NCBI GenBank assembly: GCA_963575745.1
Contig: CAUYUJ010021059.1
Span: forward strand, 682,584 to 746,583
Length of the DNA: 64,000 nt
Reading direction: 5' to 3'
From: Prorocentrum cordatum
Taxonomy: Eukaryota; Sar; Dinophyceae; Prorocentrales; Prorocentraceae
Shown here: piece by piece, positions 22,627-31,765 of the stretch
How positions within the stretch are numbered: the first letter of the stretch is position 1
How the letters are laid out: each line of letters begins with the position of its first letter
Notes under the pieces: model-generated
The model's database searches: none
Told to the model about the DNA's origin: nothing
What the model saw: the letters and a program-made list of their open reading frames with translations, nothing else
Translations under genes and position numbers: made by a program

Positions 22627-24232
22627 CCGCACTCTCGTGCGGTCAGCTCTTGCTCTTCTTATCCTCACGCTATCCGGCACGATCTTCGTGACCAACTACC
22701 ATCCTGCGCCACCACTCCAACTACATGTACGAGGATCAATTCAAGAGCAAGAAGCAACACGAGAGGTACGACGTCTAGACAACAACATTGGTACCATATG
22801 CGCTTCATCACTACGCTACTACCAACCGCTCGGCAACGAGCCAAAAGCGCAGTACTTGAAGCAGAGGCGGGGAGACCCGCAAGATAAAGCGCCTCGTAGA
22901 CTTGACAAGGCGCTACAAACCCTACCCCAGCGCGGCAACGCGCCTGATAACCACCCATATCTTCACAGCCTTGGGTTTGTCATCTTCGCCATCATATGGT
23001 TTGCGCTGGGGGCAGCAATCGGACACATGCGCCGAGGAGACAACAGCACAGATGGGCAAACACATGGCCCATACTGGGACCCTCAAGGCAGCGTGCCTTT
23101 CCGCGAATACGTTTATGAGGTCAACGCGTGGCTTAACGTCACAAGCGGACGCATGACGCCACAGGCCCAAGCAGCCGCCATACAACGCGGCCTGGGTGGC
23201 CTAGCGAGGACACTCGCCATGAGGGTACCACCTGACACTATAAACTATGGTGCGGACATCGATGGTGTCCACACCGACCCAGTAACATACATTATGCTCC
23301 TCTTAAGCATGAAGTTCGAACGCCTGGAAGATGAGCGCCAGCTCACTTCAGGCACTCAGCTCATCGACTTTCATGTGCCTCACGGAGAACGAATCGATGC
23401 AACCCTCACTCGGTTCGAGATGGCCCGTCTTGGGGCACAGTCGGTGGGGCTTGACCTTCCCAACTTCCAACTGCTCACTACTATCCTGTTCCGCGCCCTA
23501 GGCGTTGGCAACCAGCGAGCCATGGAACTCTTACAGCCACTCAACCACCAAATGCCCCGAACACAACAACAGTATGATGAGTTGTGTGAGAGGATGCGTT
23601 CGATTGGCCATTTGTCAGAACGGTCTCCTGGCAATATAGGATCAGTATTTGCATGGGGAAGGGGAACTGGCAGTGGAAATTTCTATACTACCTTAACCAC
23701 TGAAGCTCAGCCTGGAGATGGGCCCTCAAACATATGGGCCGACGATCCTGGATAATATACTGCCCTACTAACAGGGGATCGTTCACAACCAAGCTGGGCA
23801 ACCAGCCCTCCTCCTAGAGAACCTCAACCACACCGTTCCCTATGGGGTGAAGCGAATCCCCTAAACGACGGTGTATCCACCTACCTAGGCAATGACGACT
23901 TCGACTCCGGCACCGACACCGATGCCATATCATCAGATGGTATCGAACCCCTAGATTGGTCCGATATCATGCAAATGGACGGGGACAGTCAGCGTGCCGA
24001 ACACCTGTTCTGGTTATTACAACAGGCAAAGCGGAGGTGGAGGAGGTTCACACGAAAACCAGTGCGTCGTGTTAGGAGGAGGATACGGAGGAGCTTCAAA
24101 GCAGAATGTAAAGGCAAACGGGGTCGCCGAAGGTTGAATGGACGAGGCATCTCGGCTTTCCTCCAGAGGCTTTCAGATGATCAGTATGATGAGATATTTT
24201 TCGGGGGAAAAAGGCCGTGGAAAAGGCCGTAG
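22615..24232 (+). CDS. gag-like frame of the copia element, interrupted by a stop
   Basis: One frame is open from the primer binding site to a TAA at 23753-23755 and continues in the same frame to a TAG at 24230-24232. The first internal ATG is at 23027, so the start is uncertain. Upstream residues include two hydrophobic stretches (LALLILTLSGTIFVTNY; GFVIFAIIWFALGAAIG). The part after 23060 (EYVYEVNAWLNVTSGRMTPQ...LLLSMKFERLEDER) has the look of a copia gag capsid region. The tail is Arg/Lys-rich (WRRFTRKPVRRVRRRIRRSF), suitable for RNA binding. Three GNRA hairpins in this frame encode LGNEP, RGDPQ and RGNAP. The frame leads into the next one near a GGGGGAAAAAGG run. Confidence 0.7.
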
Positions 24233-25895
24233 GGATACCTCAGGCAAAGGTAAAGGTAGGCGGGGAAACCCGCGAGGTAGAGACGGCCAGATCCTAAAGT
24301 GCCATGAGTGTGATAGTACCGATAAGATTGTAAAGGATTGTCCAGCGAAGGGAAATGGAAAGGGCAGATCAACCGAAGTCCATTTCGGCTCAAGTGAACC
24401 AGCTATTGAATACTTGAGCCTCCAAGATTTCGAGGCTGTGAAACAGATATTTTTCACTTGGGCTAGCAGTATGGACAATTTGGATGAGCTCGAGGCGTAC
24501 GGCCATGGACTGTACGCGTACTACCTCGAGTACCTCCGCAGGTTTGTTCTCGGTAATATCGAACTTACGCCTGTGGAAAACGGAACGCTGGGAAACCAGC
24601 CCCTTTCTCCTTTCGACTGGATGTTCGGCAACCCAGGCAACATCATGGCCTACGAGAGCAGCGACGAGGAAGTCACTGTTGAGGCCTCGCCGTCGGAGGT
24701 TGACTACAACCTTCGACGTCAACCCGACCTTATGCCTGGAAACCGGCCCACTCCAGTATATCCTCCAAATCATGGTGATCTGATGGAATTAGAGGCGCAA
24801 GCATTCACCGTGGGCGTGCCAGGAAACCCACACGTGCCACCTGGCATGCTCGCGCCAGGCGAGTACGGACCGCACACGATACTGCAGACTCTCATGCAGA
24901 TGCACGCTGTACTGGTCGTAGCATATCCCGAGAGTCAAGAGAGTGTCGAGAGTGGCCACATGATGCTACAAGACACCGATGCTTGTGACGACTCGGAGTT
25001 AGTATTTGCGGCCCTTACTCTCATCGACAGCGTGCACCCTGAGGACGTGCAGCGACATGTGTGGTATTCTGGAGGGAGATGGCGCCAAGCCCTTGAAAGG
25101 GCCATCTCCATGCGTGGACAGGCTCTCCCTCCGCCGGGATGGGGTGTCCAGGCGGCGGGACTACAGCCCAACCACACGGCCATGCGAAATGTTATCGGGC
25201 AGCCTTCATATGACTATGATCATCTCGAGGCGCGCGCTATGCTCGGTAACCAGCCTGAGCCGACTACCGTGCCGCCGACGCCGGGACAGTCAAGCGATGC
25301 TCAGACGCCTGCGCAGCAGGGGAACCTGCCCGTCCTGGCTGGACCAATGACCATCGTCATTGGCAATCCTATGTCAGAAGATGAAGAAGGTGATGGATGT
25401 GGGATGTGCGAGGACGAGACCACCACCCTCACGATGATGGAAGTCAATGGTGAAGACGAGGAGGTGGATTTTAGCCCAGACAGTCCTGACACACCACCAC
25501 CCGCACAGGAGCCAATCATGCCAGACTCCAGTCAGCAGGGAGACCTGCCTGCCCAAGATGCGCCTCCTGCGGCCCCGCAGGAACCCCCGCCGGCTCCTGC
25601 TCAGGCTACGTCGGCGTCATCATCTGATGAACATGCCAGGAGGTCTCGCTCGCATCCACGCCTTAGGGACGACCCTCACCCTCAAGCACGGCTCCCACGC
25701 GAATGGAGGCAAGCAGCCCCATCAGAGCATGCCTCTCGACGAGGGGGTCAGTTGCTCGCCTACAACGACCCTAGGCGCCAAACAGGTGAGCACTCTGCCT
25801 TTGGAACAAAGGCAACCCAGCCTACAGGGATACCCGAGGCAGGTCCATACGGGGTGGCTATCAGCTCGCGACGAACATTCGTCGCCCTGAGATAG
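24138..25895 (+). CDS. zinc-knuckle and low-complexity linker part of the polyprotein
   Basis: The frame starts inside the gag tail, shifted +1 relative to it, and contains a basic Gly-rich stretch (GRGKGRRDTSGKGKGRRG) followed by CHECDSTDKIVKDC. That is a CCHC zinc knuckle in spacing (C-x2-C-x4-x-x4-C) but with Lys where His is expected. A long acidic, Pro-rich region with no recognised fold follows. Six GNRA hairpins lie within it (24260, 24587, 24734 and 25241 with mismatches, 25316, 25535). It ends at TAG 25893-25895. The role is probably nucleocapsid RNA binding plus spacer. Confidence 0.7.
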   Translation: MDEASRLSSRGFQMISMMRYFSGEKGRGKGRRDTSGKGKGRRGNPRGRDGQILKCHECDSTDKIVKDCPAKGNGKGRSTEVHFGSSEPAIEYLSLQDFEAVKQIFFTWASSMDNLDELEAYGHGLYAYYLEYLRRFVLGNIELTPVENGTLGNQPLSPFDWMFGNPGNIMAYESSDEEVTVEASPSEVDYNLRRQPDLMPGNRPTPVYPPNHGDLMELEAQAFTVGVPGNPHVPPGMLAPGEYGPHTILQTLMQMHAVLVVAYPESQESVESGHMMLQDTDACDDSELVFAALTLIDSVHPEDVQRHVWYSGGRWRQALERAISMRGQALPPPGWGVQAAGLQPNHTAMRNVIGQPSYDYDHLEARAMLGNQPEPTTVPPTPGQSSDAQTPAQQGNLPVLAGPMTIVIGNPMSEDEEGDGCGMCEDETTTLTMMEVNGEDEEVDFSPDSPDTPPPAQEPIMPDSSQQGDLPAQDAPPAAPQEPPPAPAQATSASSSDEHARRSRSHPRLRDDPHPQARLPREWRQAAPSEHASRRGGQLLAYNDPRRQTGEHSAFGTKATQPTGIPEAGPYGVAISSRRTFVALR

Positions 25896-26026
25896 AGGCA
25901 GTACGGGATCAGCTGCGGGCCATCATTGCGGCACGCAAGCTCTACAGGCCAAACACAGTCTGCGGCCCGTGCTCACAGCCATTCCAGGAACACAGGCCTG
26001 GGTGCCCTGTAGGTCTCAACGAGAGC

Positions 26027-26545
26027 TTGAGCCCGAATAGAGGCTGCACTGCTGCAAAGGAGGGTCATCCACCGTTGGTTCCTATGACCCAGGCTGAGAT
26101 CGACGAGATCAACCGTCGTCTCGGAACCACGGCTCACCGGAGCCCTATGGCCGAGGAGGTTCAGCCTCCGAGAGGACTTGTGCCTATTACCCAGGAAGAG
26201 AAAGATGCGCTCAATCGTCTTCCTGGAATGCGGGGAAACCCGCCTGACGTCTCCAGTCAGGCCCAACAGCCAGAGATGATGGATGACGATGAACAGAAGG
26301 TTCAGCGAGCCGCAGCAGATACGGAGCGCAGGCGAGTAGCAGACGAACGCGCCCGCGAGGCAACCCGCAGCATTCCTGCTGGAGTCACAAAAGATCTATA
26401 TGAAGGGGGCAAGGAAGCCCCCACTCCAACCGAAGGCCAAGAGCGAAACACGTGCACCCAGGACGCCTTCGGGGGAAAGACAGAAAACGTCGGCCCGCTC
26501 AGAGGAACTCGGGTTCGATGTGCAGATGGAGAGGCCCCGTTCTGA
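26027..26545 (+). CDS. polyprotein linker with an internal LVPxTQ duplication
   Basis: A frame between the zinc-knuckle segment and the Tpt1-like segment. It contains two similar 18-20-residue units: LVPMTQAEIDEINRRLGTT and LVPITQEEKDALNRLPG. The hairpin at 26230 follows the second and encodes RGNPPD; a one-mismatch copy is at 26355. A charged helix (EQKVQRAAADTERRRVADER) comes next. The coding signal then passes to another frame near 26400. No function recognised. Confidence 0.5.
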   Translation: MSPNRGCTAAKEGHPPLVPMTQAEIDEINRRLGTTAHRSPMAEEVQPPRGLVPITQEEKDALNRLPGMRGNPPDVSSQAQQPEMMDDDEQKVQRAAADTERRRVADERAREATRSIPAGVTKDLYEGGKEAPTPTEGQERNTCTQDAFGGKTENVGPLRGTRVRCADGEAPF

Positions 26546-28541
26546 AATGCCGAAGTCACCGACTCGAGCAACTCCTGCGCAGAGACCTGACCCCAGGCAA
26601 CAACCTCAGGACTCCTCGGAGGTCCGCAGACGACAGCCTAGCCGTAGCGGCTCTATCGCCAGCAAGGCCAAGGCTTTCGAGCGCACAGGGTTTACCCCTA
26701 CGCCGGCCTCGCCTGTGGCGACACGCTCCAAGAGGTCTGAGGAAGGTGCTCCATCTAGGGGTACCTGGGTGCCTGAGATCAGGGGCAGCGCCAGCCGAGA
26801 AACACCGCGGGGAAACCCGCCAGGCGCTGCAGCTGCAGCATCCTCCTCCTCAGGAGCCGCAGCCTCTTCGGCGACAGGGGCTCCTTTGCGGGGAAACCCG
26901 CCTGAGGATAAGCTGCATCACCCAGGGGATACTTCCTTTACCAGCGGGAGTCAGGCGTTAATCAATGATCGACGTGCCCTGCGGAATCTTCCACCGATGC
27001 GCTCGGCGGACGAAGCGTTCATGGGGAGCTGCAGGCAGAAAGGTCTTGTTCCGAGAAGCAATCATACACTCAAGCAGCTTAGTAAATGCCTCAACAGGAT
27101 CTGCAGACACGCGCCTGATAGACCACACAATGCAGCGTGGAGCCTTGAGACGCTCGACGATCGCGATGGATGGATCAATCTCGATGAGCTCGCACGCGAG
27201 TTTCCGCGGCACAACGGACGTACGAGACAGGACGGGTACAACCCGAGAATGGATGAGGCCAAGATCATCGCCGAGACCTTCTACGATAGAACGGTTGACC
27301 AGATGGCTGCCATCATGATGGCGATCGCCCACGTTCGCGAGACGGGCGGTGAAGAGAAGCAGCGTCTGCAGTTCAAGGTCCTGGTGCGAGATTCTGGCAA
27401 ATCCGATATATTCATCCGTGCCTCGCAAGGGCACTCGTGGACGCTCAAGGTCCCTTGGTCGTTGTACAAGTACATTGTACTGCACGACAATCCTGCCGGG
27501 AGACCGGCCCCATGCCCCGAGGTTGCCACGCACGGCACACGGTGGATAGCCTTTGAGGGCATCATGTGGCATGGCCTTTCTTGCCGTAAAGAACACAACA
27601 CCAAGCAGAGAGGGACTGGCCGATCACGCATCCACTTTGTTCCGACGCTTCGTCGTCGCGGCGTGCAGAGTGGATGGGACCCCGACTCCGAAATCGCTAT
27701 CTTTGTGGACTGGCACCAAGCCCTGAAGGACGGGATCGAATTTTGCTGGCCCGACAATGGGGTTCTCCGATCAGAAGGAAAAGACGGCATTATTGAGCCG
27801 TATTATATTACACACGTGGAAGAACTCCCCACAGGAAATCAATGGCGGAACCCAGAATATCTGGGCAGTCGCCATGCACGCGTCTCCACTGCCATAATGA
27901 CGGCCCCGAACAGGTGGAACACTGTGGGCAGTGCTAGTATCAAGCACAGATGGTCTCTTGACCGAGAGGCTAATGAGCCTCATACGGTTCATGGTCAAAG
28001 ACAGGTGGGGGACCATTACAGCCCAACAGTGCTGGGAAACCAGCCCGAAATCCACCAGATCTTCATGATCAACGAGAGCGAGGCAGGAAGCGCGGCTCCA
28101 AGCCGTGCTCCAAGCCAAGGGCCTAGTGCCATATCTTGGCAGGTCCTCAGCACCTCGGATCTGGATCAGATCGCGGCTGCTTTAGATCCTGAGCAGGTGG
28201 AACAGCTAGCGGACAGACTGTGCCAGCAAGATCCCTGGGCCGCAGGTCAGGGAGCTATGTCCGCCATGGTGACACGTGACCGCCAGGCCACGCAGGGAAA
28301 CCGGCCCGTTAATGGACTCAGAAACGACATGCCCGAACCGCAGGGAGACCCGCAAACGTTCGGCCGCATCTTCGGAGAGCCTGCTCGATTCGAGCAGATG
28401 CTAGGGAGCCCCTCGCATAGCATGCACACCGAGGGGCATGGCCCCAGTGGCGACACCACCAGCGCAGTCTCCGTTTGGGACTCCTGGTCGGTCTGCCACG
28501 AATGGCACTCTCATGGAGCGGATCGCCGCGGCCAGAGCTGA
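26400..28541 (+). CDS. Tpt1/KptA-like RNA 2'-phosphotransferase domain in the copia polyprotein
   Basis: Tpt1/KptA enzymes transfer a splice-junction RNA 2'-phosphate to NAD+. After about 190 low-complexity residues, residues ~220-490 show the family motifs in order: LKQLSKCLNRICRH (family LSK-LRH), DGWINLDEL, QRLQFKV, FIRASQGHSW at 27411-27440 (family IRAxQGHS), ATHGTRW (family HGT, NAD site), IMWHGLSCRKEHNTKQRGTG with RIHFVP, LRRRGVQSG, then IAIFVDWHQALKDGIEFCWP and NGV. The Arg-His, Arg and Arg residues of the known catalytic tetrad can all be placed. Spacing is longer than in bacterial KptA. The tail after ~500 is a linker with hairpins at 28031, 28292 and 28340. The domain has no known role in retrotransposition; it may be a captured host gene. 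Confidence 0.85.
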   Translation: MKGARKPPLQPKAKSETRAPRTPSGERQKTSARSEELGFDVQMERPRSEMPKSPTRATPAQRPDPRQQPQDSSEVRRRQPSRSGSIASKAKAFERTGFTPTPASPVATRSKRSEEGAPSRGTWVPEIRGSASRETPRGNPPGAAAAASSSSGAAASSATGAPLRGNPPEDKLHHPGDTSFTSGSQALINDRRALRNLPPMRSADEAFMGSCRQKGLVPRSNHTLKQLSKCLNRICRHAPDRPHNAAWSLETLDDRDGWINLDELAREFPRHNGRTRQDGYNPRMDEAKIIAETFYDRTVDQMAAIMMAIAHVRETGGEEKQRLQFKVLVRDSGKSDIFIRASQGHSWTLKVPWSLYKYIVLHDNPAGRPAPCPEVATHGTRWIAFEGIMWHGLSCRKEHNTKQRGTGRSRIHFVPTLRRRGVQSGWDPDSEIAIFVDWHQALKDGIEFCWPDNGVLRSEGKDGIIEPYYITHVEELPTGNQWRNPEYLGSRHARVSTAIMTAPNRWNTVGSASIKHRWSLDREANEPHTVHGQRQVGDHYSPTVLGNQPEIHQIFMINESEAGSAAPSRAPSQGPSAISWQVLSTSDLDQIAAALDPEQVEQLADRLCQQDPWAAGQGAMSAMVTRDRQATQGNRPVNGLRNDMPEPQGDPQTFGRIFGEPARFEQMLGSPSHSMHTEGHGPSGDTTSAVSVWDSWSVCHEWHSHGADRRGQS

Positions 28542-29457
28542 GCATGGCACAGCTCTTTTGAGCCTGATGCCACCGGGCACTCCAACGAGTCTGCAGGGAA
28601 ACTTGCCCGGCACTCCAGTACACAACCGACCTTTTGCTGGCCAAACTATTGCTGCTGGAGTGCCTGATGACTACCGCGCAAGGGTGGCAGCTGCGGTGCA
28701 ACAGGTGCCGAGTCACAACCTGCCCCACCCGAGCGGTCAGAGGTGGAGGCCAGCCTGGTCCTGGGAGCCAGAGGGTCCGAATCCACGTGACCCTGCTCGG
28801 CAGCGAGCCTTTATCCCGGCCTTCAATGCTCATCCGAGCATGGCTCAGGGCCAGAGGCCAGCGCCAGCACCAATGGATCCGCCACTGTACCCAGACGGGT
28901 CTAGAGTCCCGAACAGATTTGTTCGCGAGACGGCGGATCAGTTTCATAGCCTTACGAATGTGCGCTGCAGTGACCAGCCCATGTATCCGCACGTGGATTT
29001 CATGCCTGCACCGACAACGCCAGAGGTGGCCGTCCAGCCTACTGCCCATTCGATATCACCAGGCAGTCGGGGAGTACCAGGCTACATCAGGCAGACGTAC
29101 CACACTCAACAGGCGTGTTTTAGGCGCAGGCAGGTAGTACAGAGTGTACGTGACCAAGCACGTGCAGCCGCACTTGAGGTCGTGAGGAACAGAGGCTCAC
29201 CCATGCGAGGAAACTCGCCAGCCGTGTCGCCCGCAGCCTCCACTACGGCAGCTCCTCCAGCAGTGGTTGCCGCAGCGCCGGAGGCACTGGCTCCCGCAGG
29301 AGATCCTCCAGCTGCTTTCCTGGGCTCCGAAACAGTCCTGGAGCGGCGGCGGCGGGTGTGCCCTAGGGCGGCAGACGTGGAAATCTATACTGGATGGAAG
29401 ACACCTGCGCGGTATGCCTCGAAGAGTTTCTGCCGAGGGAGAACATCTACCGCTTGA
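28438..29457 (+). CDS. Pro/Ala-rich linker of the polyprotein
   Basis: It overlaps the end of the Tpt1-like frame by about 100 bp in another frame. The protein is rich in Pro, Ala, Arg and Gln. The segment RWRPAWSWEPEGPNPRDPAR and a charged helix (QVVQSVRDQARAAALEVVRN) can be seen, but no known domain. Hairpins at 28593 (encodes QGNLP) and 29205 (RGNSP) are in frame. The coding signal moves to the RING frame at about 29380-29394. Confidence 0.5.
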   Translation: MAPVATPPAQSPFGTPGRSATNGTLMERIAAARAEHGTALLSLMPPGTPTSLQGNLPGTPVHNRPFAGQTIAAGVPDDYRARVAAAVQQVPSHNLPHPSGQRWRPAWSWEPEGPNPRDPARQRAFIPAFNAHPSMAQGQRPAPAPMDPPLYPDGSRVPNRFVRETADQFHSLTNVRCSDQPMYPHVDFMPAPTTPEVAVQPTAHSISPGSRGVPGYIRQTYHTQQACFRRRQVVQSVRDQARAAALEVVRNRGSPMRGNSPAVSPAASTTAAPPAVVAAAPEALAPAGDPPAAFLGSETVLERRRRVCPRAADVEIYTGWKTPARYASKSFCRGRTSTA

Positions 29458-29762
29458 GGTGCAACCATCTGTTCCACGAGGAGTGCTGGAACTCGAATGT
29501 GGTGGGCCATGTTGCGAACCAGCGAGAAGGAGATCCTCGGCAACCAGTATGTGCTATCTGCCGAGCGCCAGGTATCATAGCGCCATCGTTTCCATGGACC
29601 GGCTCCGTCACTCAGGCTCCCGAACAGGCAGCGAGGGAGCTGCGGGAGTCGAGGAGCATGGTGGAGGAAATGAAGGCCAGTACGCTGGACAGGCAGACAG
29701 CACAGTCCCAACAGCGGGGAGACCCGCCGGAGGAGGTGAGGACGCCGATGGAGACGGGGTAA
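29394..29762 (+). CDS. RING-H2 finger domain in the copia polyprotein
   Basis: The first 55 residues contain a complete RING-H2 signature: C-x2-C-x14-C-x1-H-x2-H-x2-C-x21-C-x2-C, including CAVCLEEFLPRE, RCNHLFHEECW and CAIC. RING-H2 domains usually recruit an E2 enzyme and act as ubiquitin ligases. The Leu after the second Cys and the Trp after the sixth ligand are typical positions for E2 contact. The rest is a helical tail with the hairpin at 29714 (RGDPP). It lies between the Tpt1-like and protease segments in the same transcript. Whether it is made as part of the polyprotein depends on a frame change upstream. Confidence 0.82.
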   Translation: MEDTCAVCLEEFLPRENIYRLRCNHLFHEECWNSNVVGHVANQREGDPRQPVCAICRAPGIIAPSFPWTGSVTQAPEQAARELRESRSMVEEMKASTLDRQTAQSQQRGDPPEEVRTPMETG

Positions 29763-29780
29763 TTCGACCAGCTGATCCCG

Positions 29781-30575
29781 ATGACGGCGCCACAGCAGGG
29801 AAACCTGCCTAATACCCCACCTGCGCCGATTCTGCCAACTCATTACGAGCCTGGAGTCGGGCAGGTGGCTCCTCCGATGTCACCCCAAGGTGGGGGTGGG
29901 ACCGAGTTGCCACTAGACCCTGAACAGCTGCGAGAACTGCGTGTTCGCCACTTCCAGACCCAGATGGACAACGCACACACCACGTTCATGCTGGACGCCG
30001 ACAATCCTGAGAGCGAGTCGTTTGACCTCTCAGACTCTTCAGTGGCGACAGCGGCAACAGCAGTCAGGGCCGTCGAGCTCTCAGCTACGAACAATGAGTT
30101 CGACGAGTGGTTGCAATGCAGGGACCACCTTACGAATGAAGGATTACAGGACATCGCCCTTCATACGTATTTGACGCTGACGCGACGCACTACCCGCGAA
30201 CAGTACACGAGCATACGTGATGAGTATGCCAATTGGTGGGAGGAACAGGGCACTCAAGTCCAGAACGTGTCGTACTTCCAGTACATCGACCTGACACGTA
30301 TGGCCGCAGGAAGGCCAGGTGCCAGCACGATGCGGGGAGACCCGCCAAGAAGCACGACCGAGATGCGGGGAAACCCGCCAGACAGTGCAGCCGGCACGTC
30401 AGAGACAGTGCACATCAAGCAGCCGAGTAAGACATTTCTCGAGGATGGTGGAAATTCAATCCTCATAGACGTGGGCTCGAAGATTAACGTCATGGGAAAA
30501 ATACGAGCCGCAAGTTCTTCCAGGCTGCTGAGGCACATAAACGTCTTTGTACGTTTGAACTTCGTTCTCGATTGA
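29781..30575 (+). CDS. linker and N-terminal half of the copia protease
   Basis: In the same frame as the RING segment, after a TAA at 29760-29762. An acidic helical region is followed by LEDGGNSILIDVGSKINVMG, the active-site strand of a retropepsin-type aspartyl protease (Asp-Val-Gly-Ser for the usual Asp-Thr/Ser-Gly). Hairpins at 29795, 30332 and 30365 encode QGNLP, RGDPP and RGNPP. The protease continues after a frame change near 30575. Confidence 0.72.
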   Translation: MTAPQQGNLPNTPPAPILPTHYEPGVGQVAPPMSPQGGGGTELPLDPEQLRELRVRHFQTQMDNAHTTFMLDADNPESESFDLSDSSVATAATAVRAVELSATNNEFDEWLQCRDHLTNEGLQDIALHTYLTLTRRTTREQYTSIRDEYANWWEEQGTQVQNVSYFQYIDLTRMAAGRPGASTMRGDPPRSTTEMRGNPPDSAAGTSETVHIKQPSKTFLEDGGNSILIDVGSKINVMGKIRAASSSRLLRHINVFVRLNFVLD

Positions 30576-31357
30576 ATATCAACGGGGTAGGCGAGGGGTC
30601 GGCCCCAGCTGATGCCGCGGGCACTTTCAGCATTGCCTGCGAGTGCCAGGGCTCGACCCAGCTCGACTCGTACAAGACTATTGTGTCAGGCTGTGGCAAG
30701 GACCTGCCAGCTATCCTGGGCCCCAACAGTATGCGGGACAAGCGCGCTATCATTGTGCTCGAACGAGGCCAGGAGAAGCTGATATTCCCTTGGAAGGGAC
30801 AGGTCAAGATGGAACTTCCCGAGGGCTCCAAGATCATGTCGACAACGAAGTTGCCATCAGGACATCTGTCAGTCAGGTGTGATCGATTTGGAGCCGCGGG
30901 GCAACCCGCCTCGGGTACAAGTACAACATCGTTCCAGACGGTGCTGACAGGCGAGCCGTCCCCTGCGCAAGAGCGCCAACAATTGCAGGGAAACCTGCCT
31001 CAGGGGTTGCTCGCGATACTCGCCAAGGCGACGATGAGAGGCGACAGCGTCGATGATCTGGAGACGTTCGATTGCTTCGTAGCCAGGACACTGGCCCAGC
31101 ATTGCGGACTTGTACCCATGGATGCTGGACGGTCCCGCCGGAAGATAGTGATGGGATACACGAGCCATGAGCTGCAGACGGTCAACGACGCAAGGTCGAA
31201 AGGCTTATTGAAGCAGCTGGTGGATAATCCATCCATGCTGGCCACGTTTGCGGCGCAATCCGCCTCTGAGGCTACCGCGCGCTGCAGTGCTGAGCTCCAG
31301 CATCTGAGGGAAGCCCAGATGCTGGCAGATGTTGCAGGCGCATCTTCTTTATCTTGA
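30572..31357 (+). CDS. C-terminal half of the copia protease and linker
   Basis: NINGVGEGSAPADA continues the protease fold, and DLPAILGPNSMRDKRAIIVL with EKLIFPWKGQVKMELPEGSK resembles the flap and C-terminal strands of dinoflagellate copia proteases. Hairpins are at 30896 (AGQPA, a different codon register) and 30985 (QGNLP). The tail is helical. It is separated from the first half by a frame change, so this copy may not make an active protease. Confidence 0.65.
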   Translation: MNINGVGEGSAPADAAGTFSIACECQGSTQLDSYKTIVSGCGKDLPAILGPNSMRDKRAIIVLERGQEKLIFPWKGQVKMELPEGSKIMSTTKLPSGHLSVRCDRFGAAGQPASGTSTTSFQTVLTGEPSPAQERQQLQGNLPQGLLAILAKATMRGDSVDDLETFDCFVARTLAQHCGLVPMDAGRSRRKIVMGYTSHELQTVNDARSKGLLKQLVDNPSMLATFAAQSASEATARCSAELQHLREAQMLADVAGASSLS

Positions 31358-31765
31358 AGATGGCAGGGCGACGCTGCCCCCTCGTCGCCTTGCCTGATAG
31401 CCGAAAGGCCAGGGGGTGACAAGGACAGCGGGGCAACCTGCCATAGTAAAAGAGCTTTCGTCATCGAAGATACGAGAAAGGCTTGCGCTGACCTCCGCAC
31501 CCGAGGTTAGTTATGTCTGTGATCGCATCTCCCACAATGAGATCATGGCGACTGTGGGCACAGATTACCTGGGTGCGGTGATCAGTGGGGACTATACACT
31601 AATATGGGTTAGTACCCTAGGTGACTGGTACGTACGAACCCCAGGAAAAGAGAGTAGCCCCACACTGGTCGCGCATTCAAAACCTTCTGACAGAAGCTAA
31701 GAAGCTCCGCGAGAAAATTATAGTGTTAGGCCCCCCAGGATACGTTTGGAAGTTATCTCCAATAC

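Noticed and set aside
23513-23527. CGTTGG-CAA-CCAGCG as a further GNRA hairpin
   Set aside because: The loop is three nucleotides in the best pairing, so it is not counted in the family; 35173-35185 was left out for the same reason.
26405-26422. GGGGGC-AAGGAA-GCCCCC hairpin
   Set aside because: A strong stem, but the loop and stem do not fit the G-C-N-N-G/GNRA pattern.
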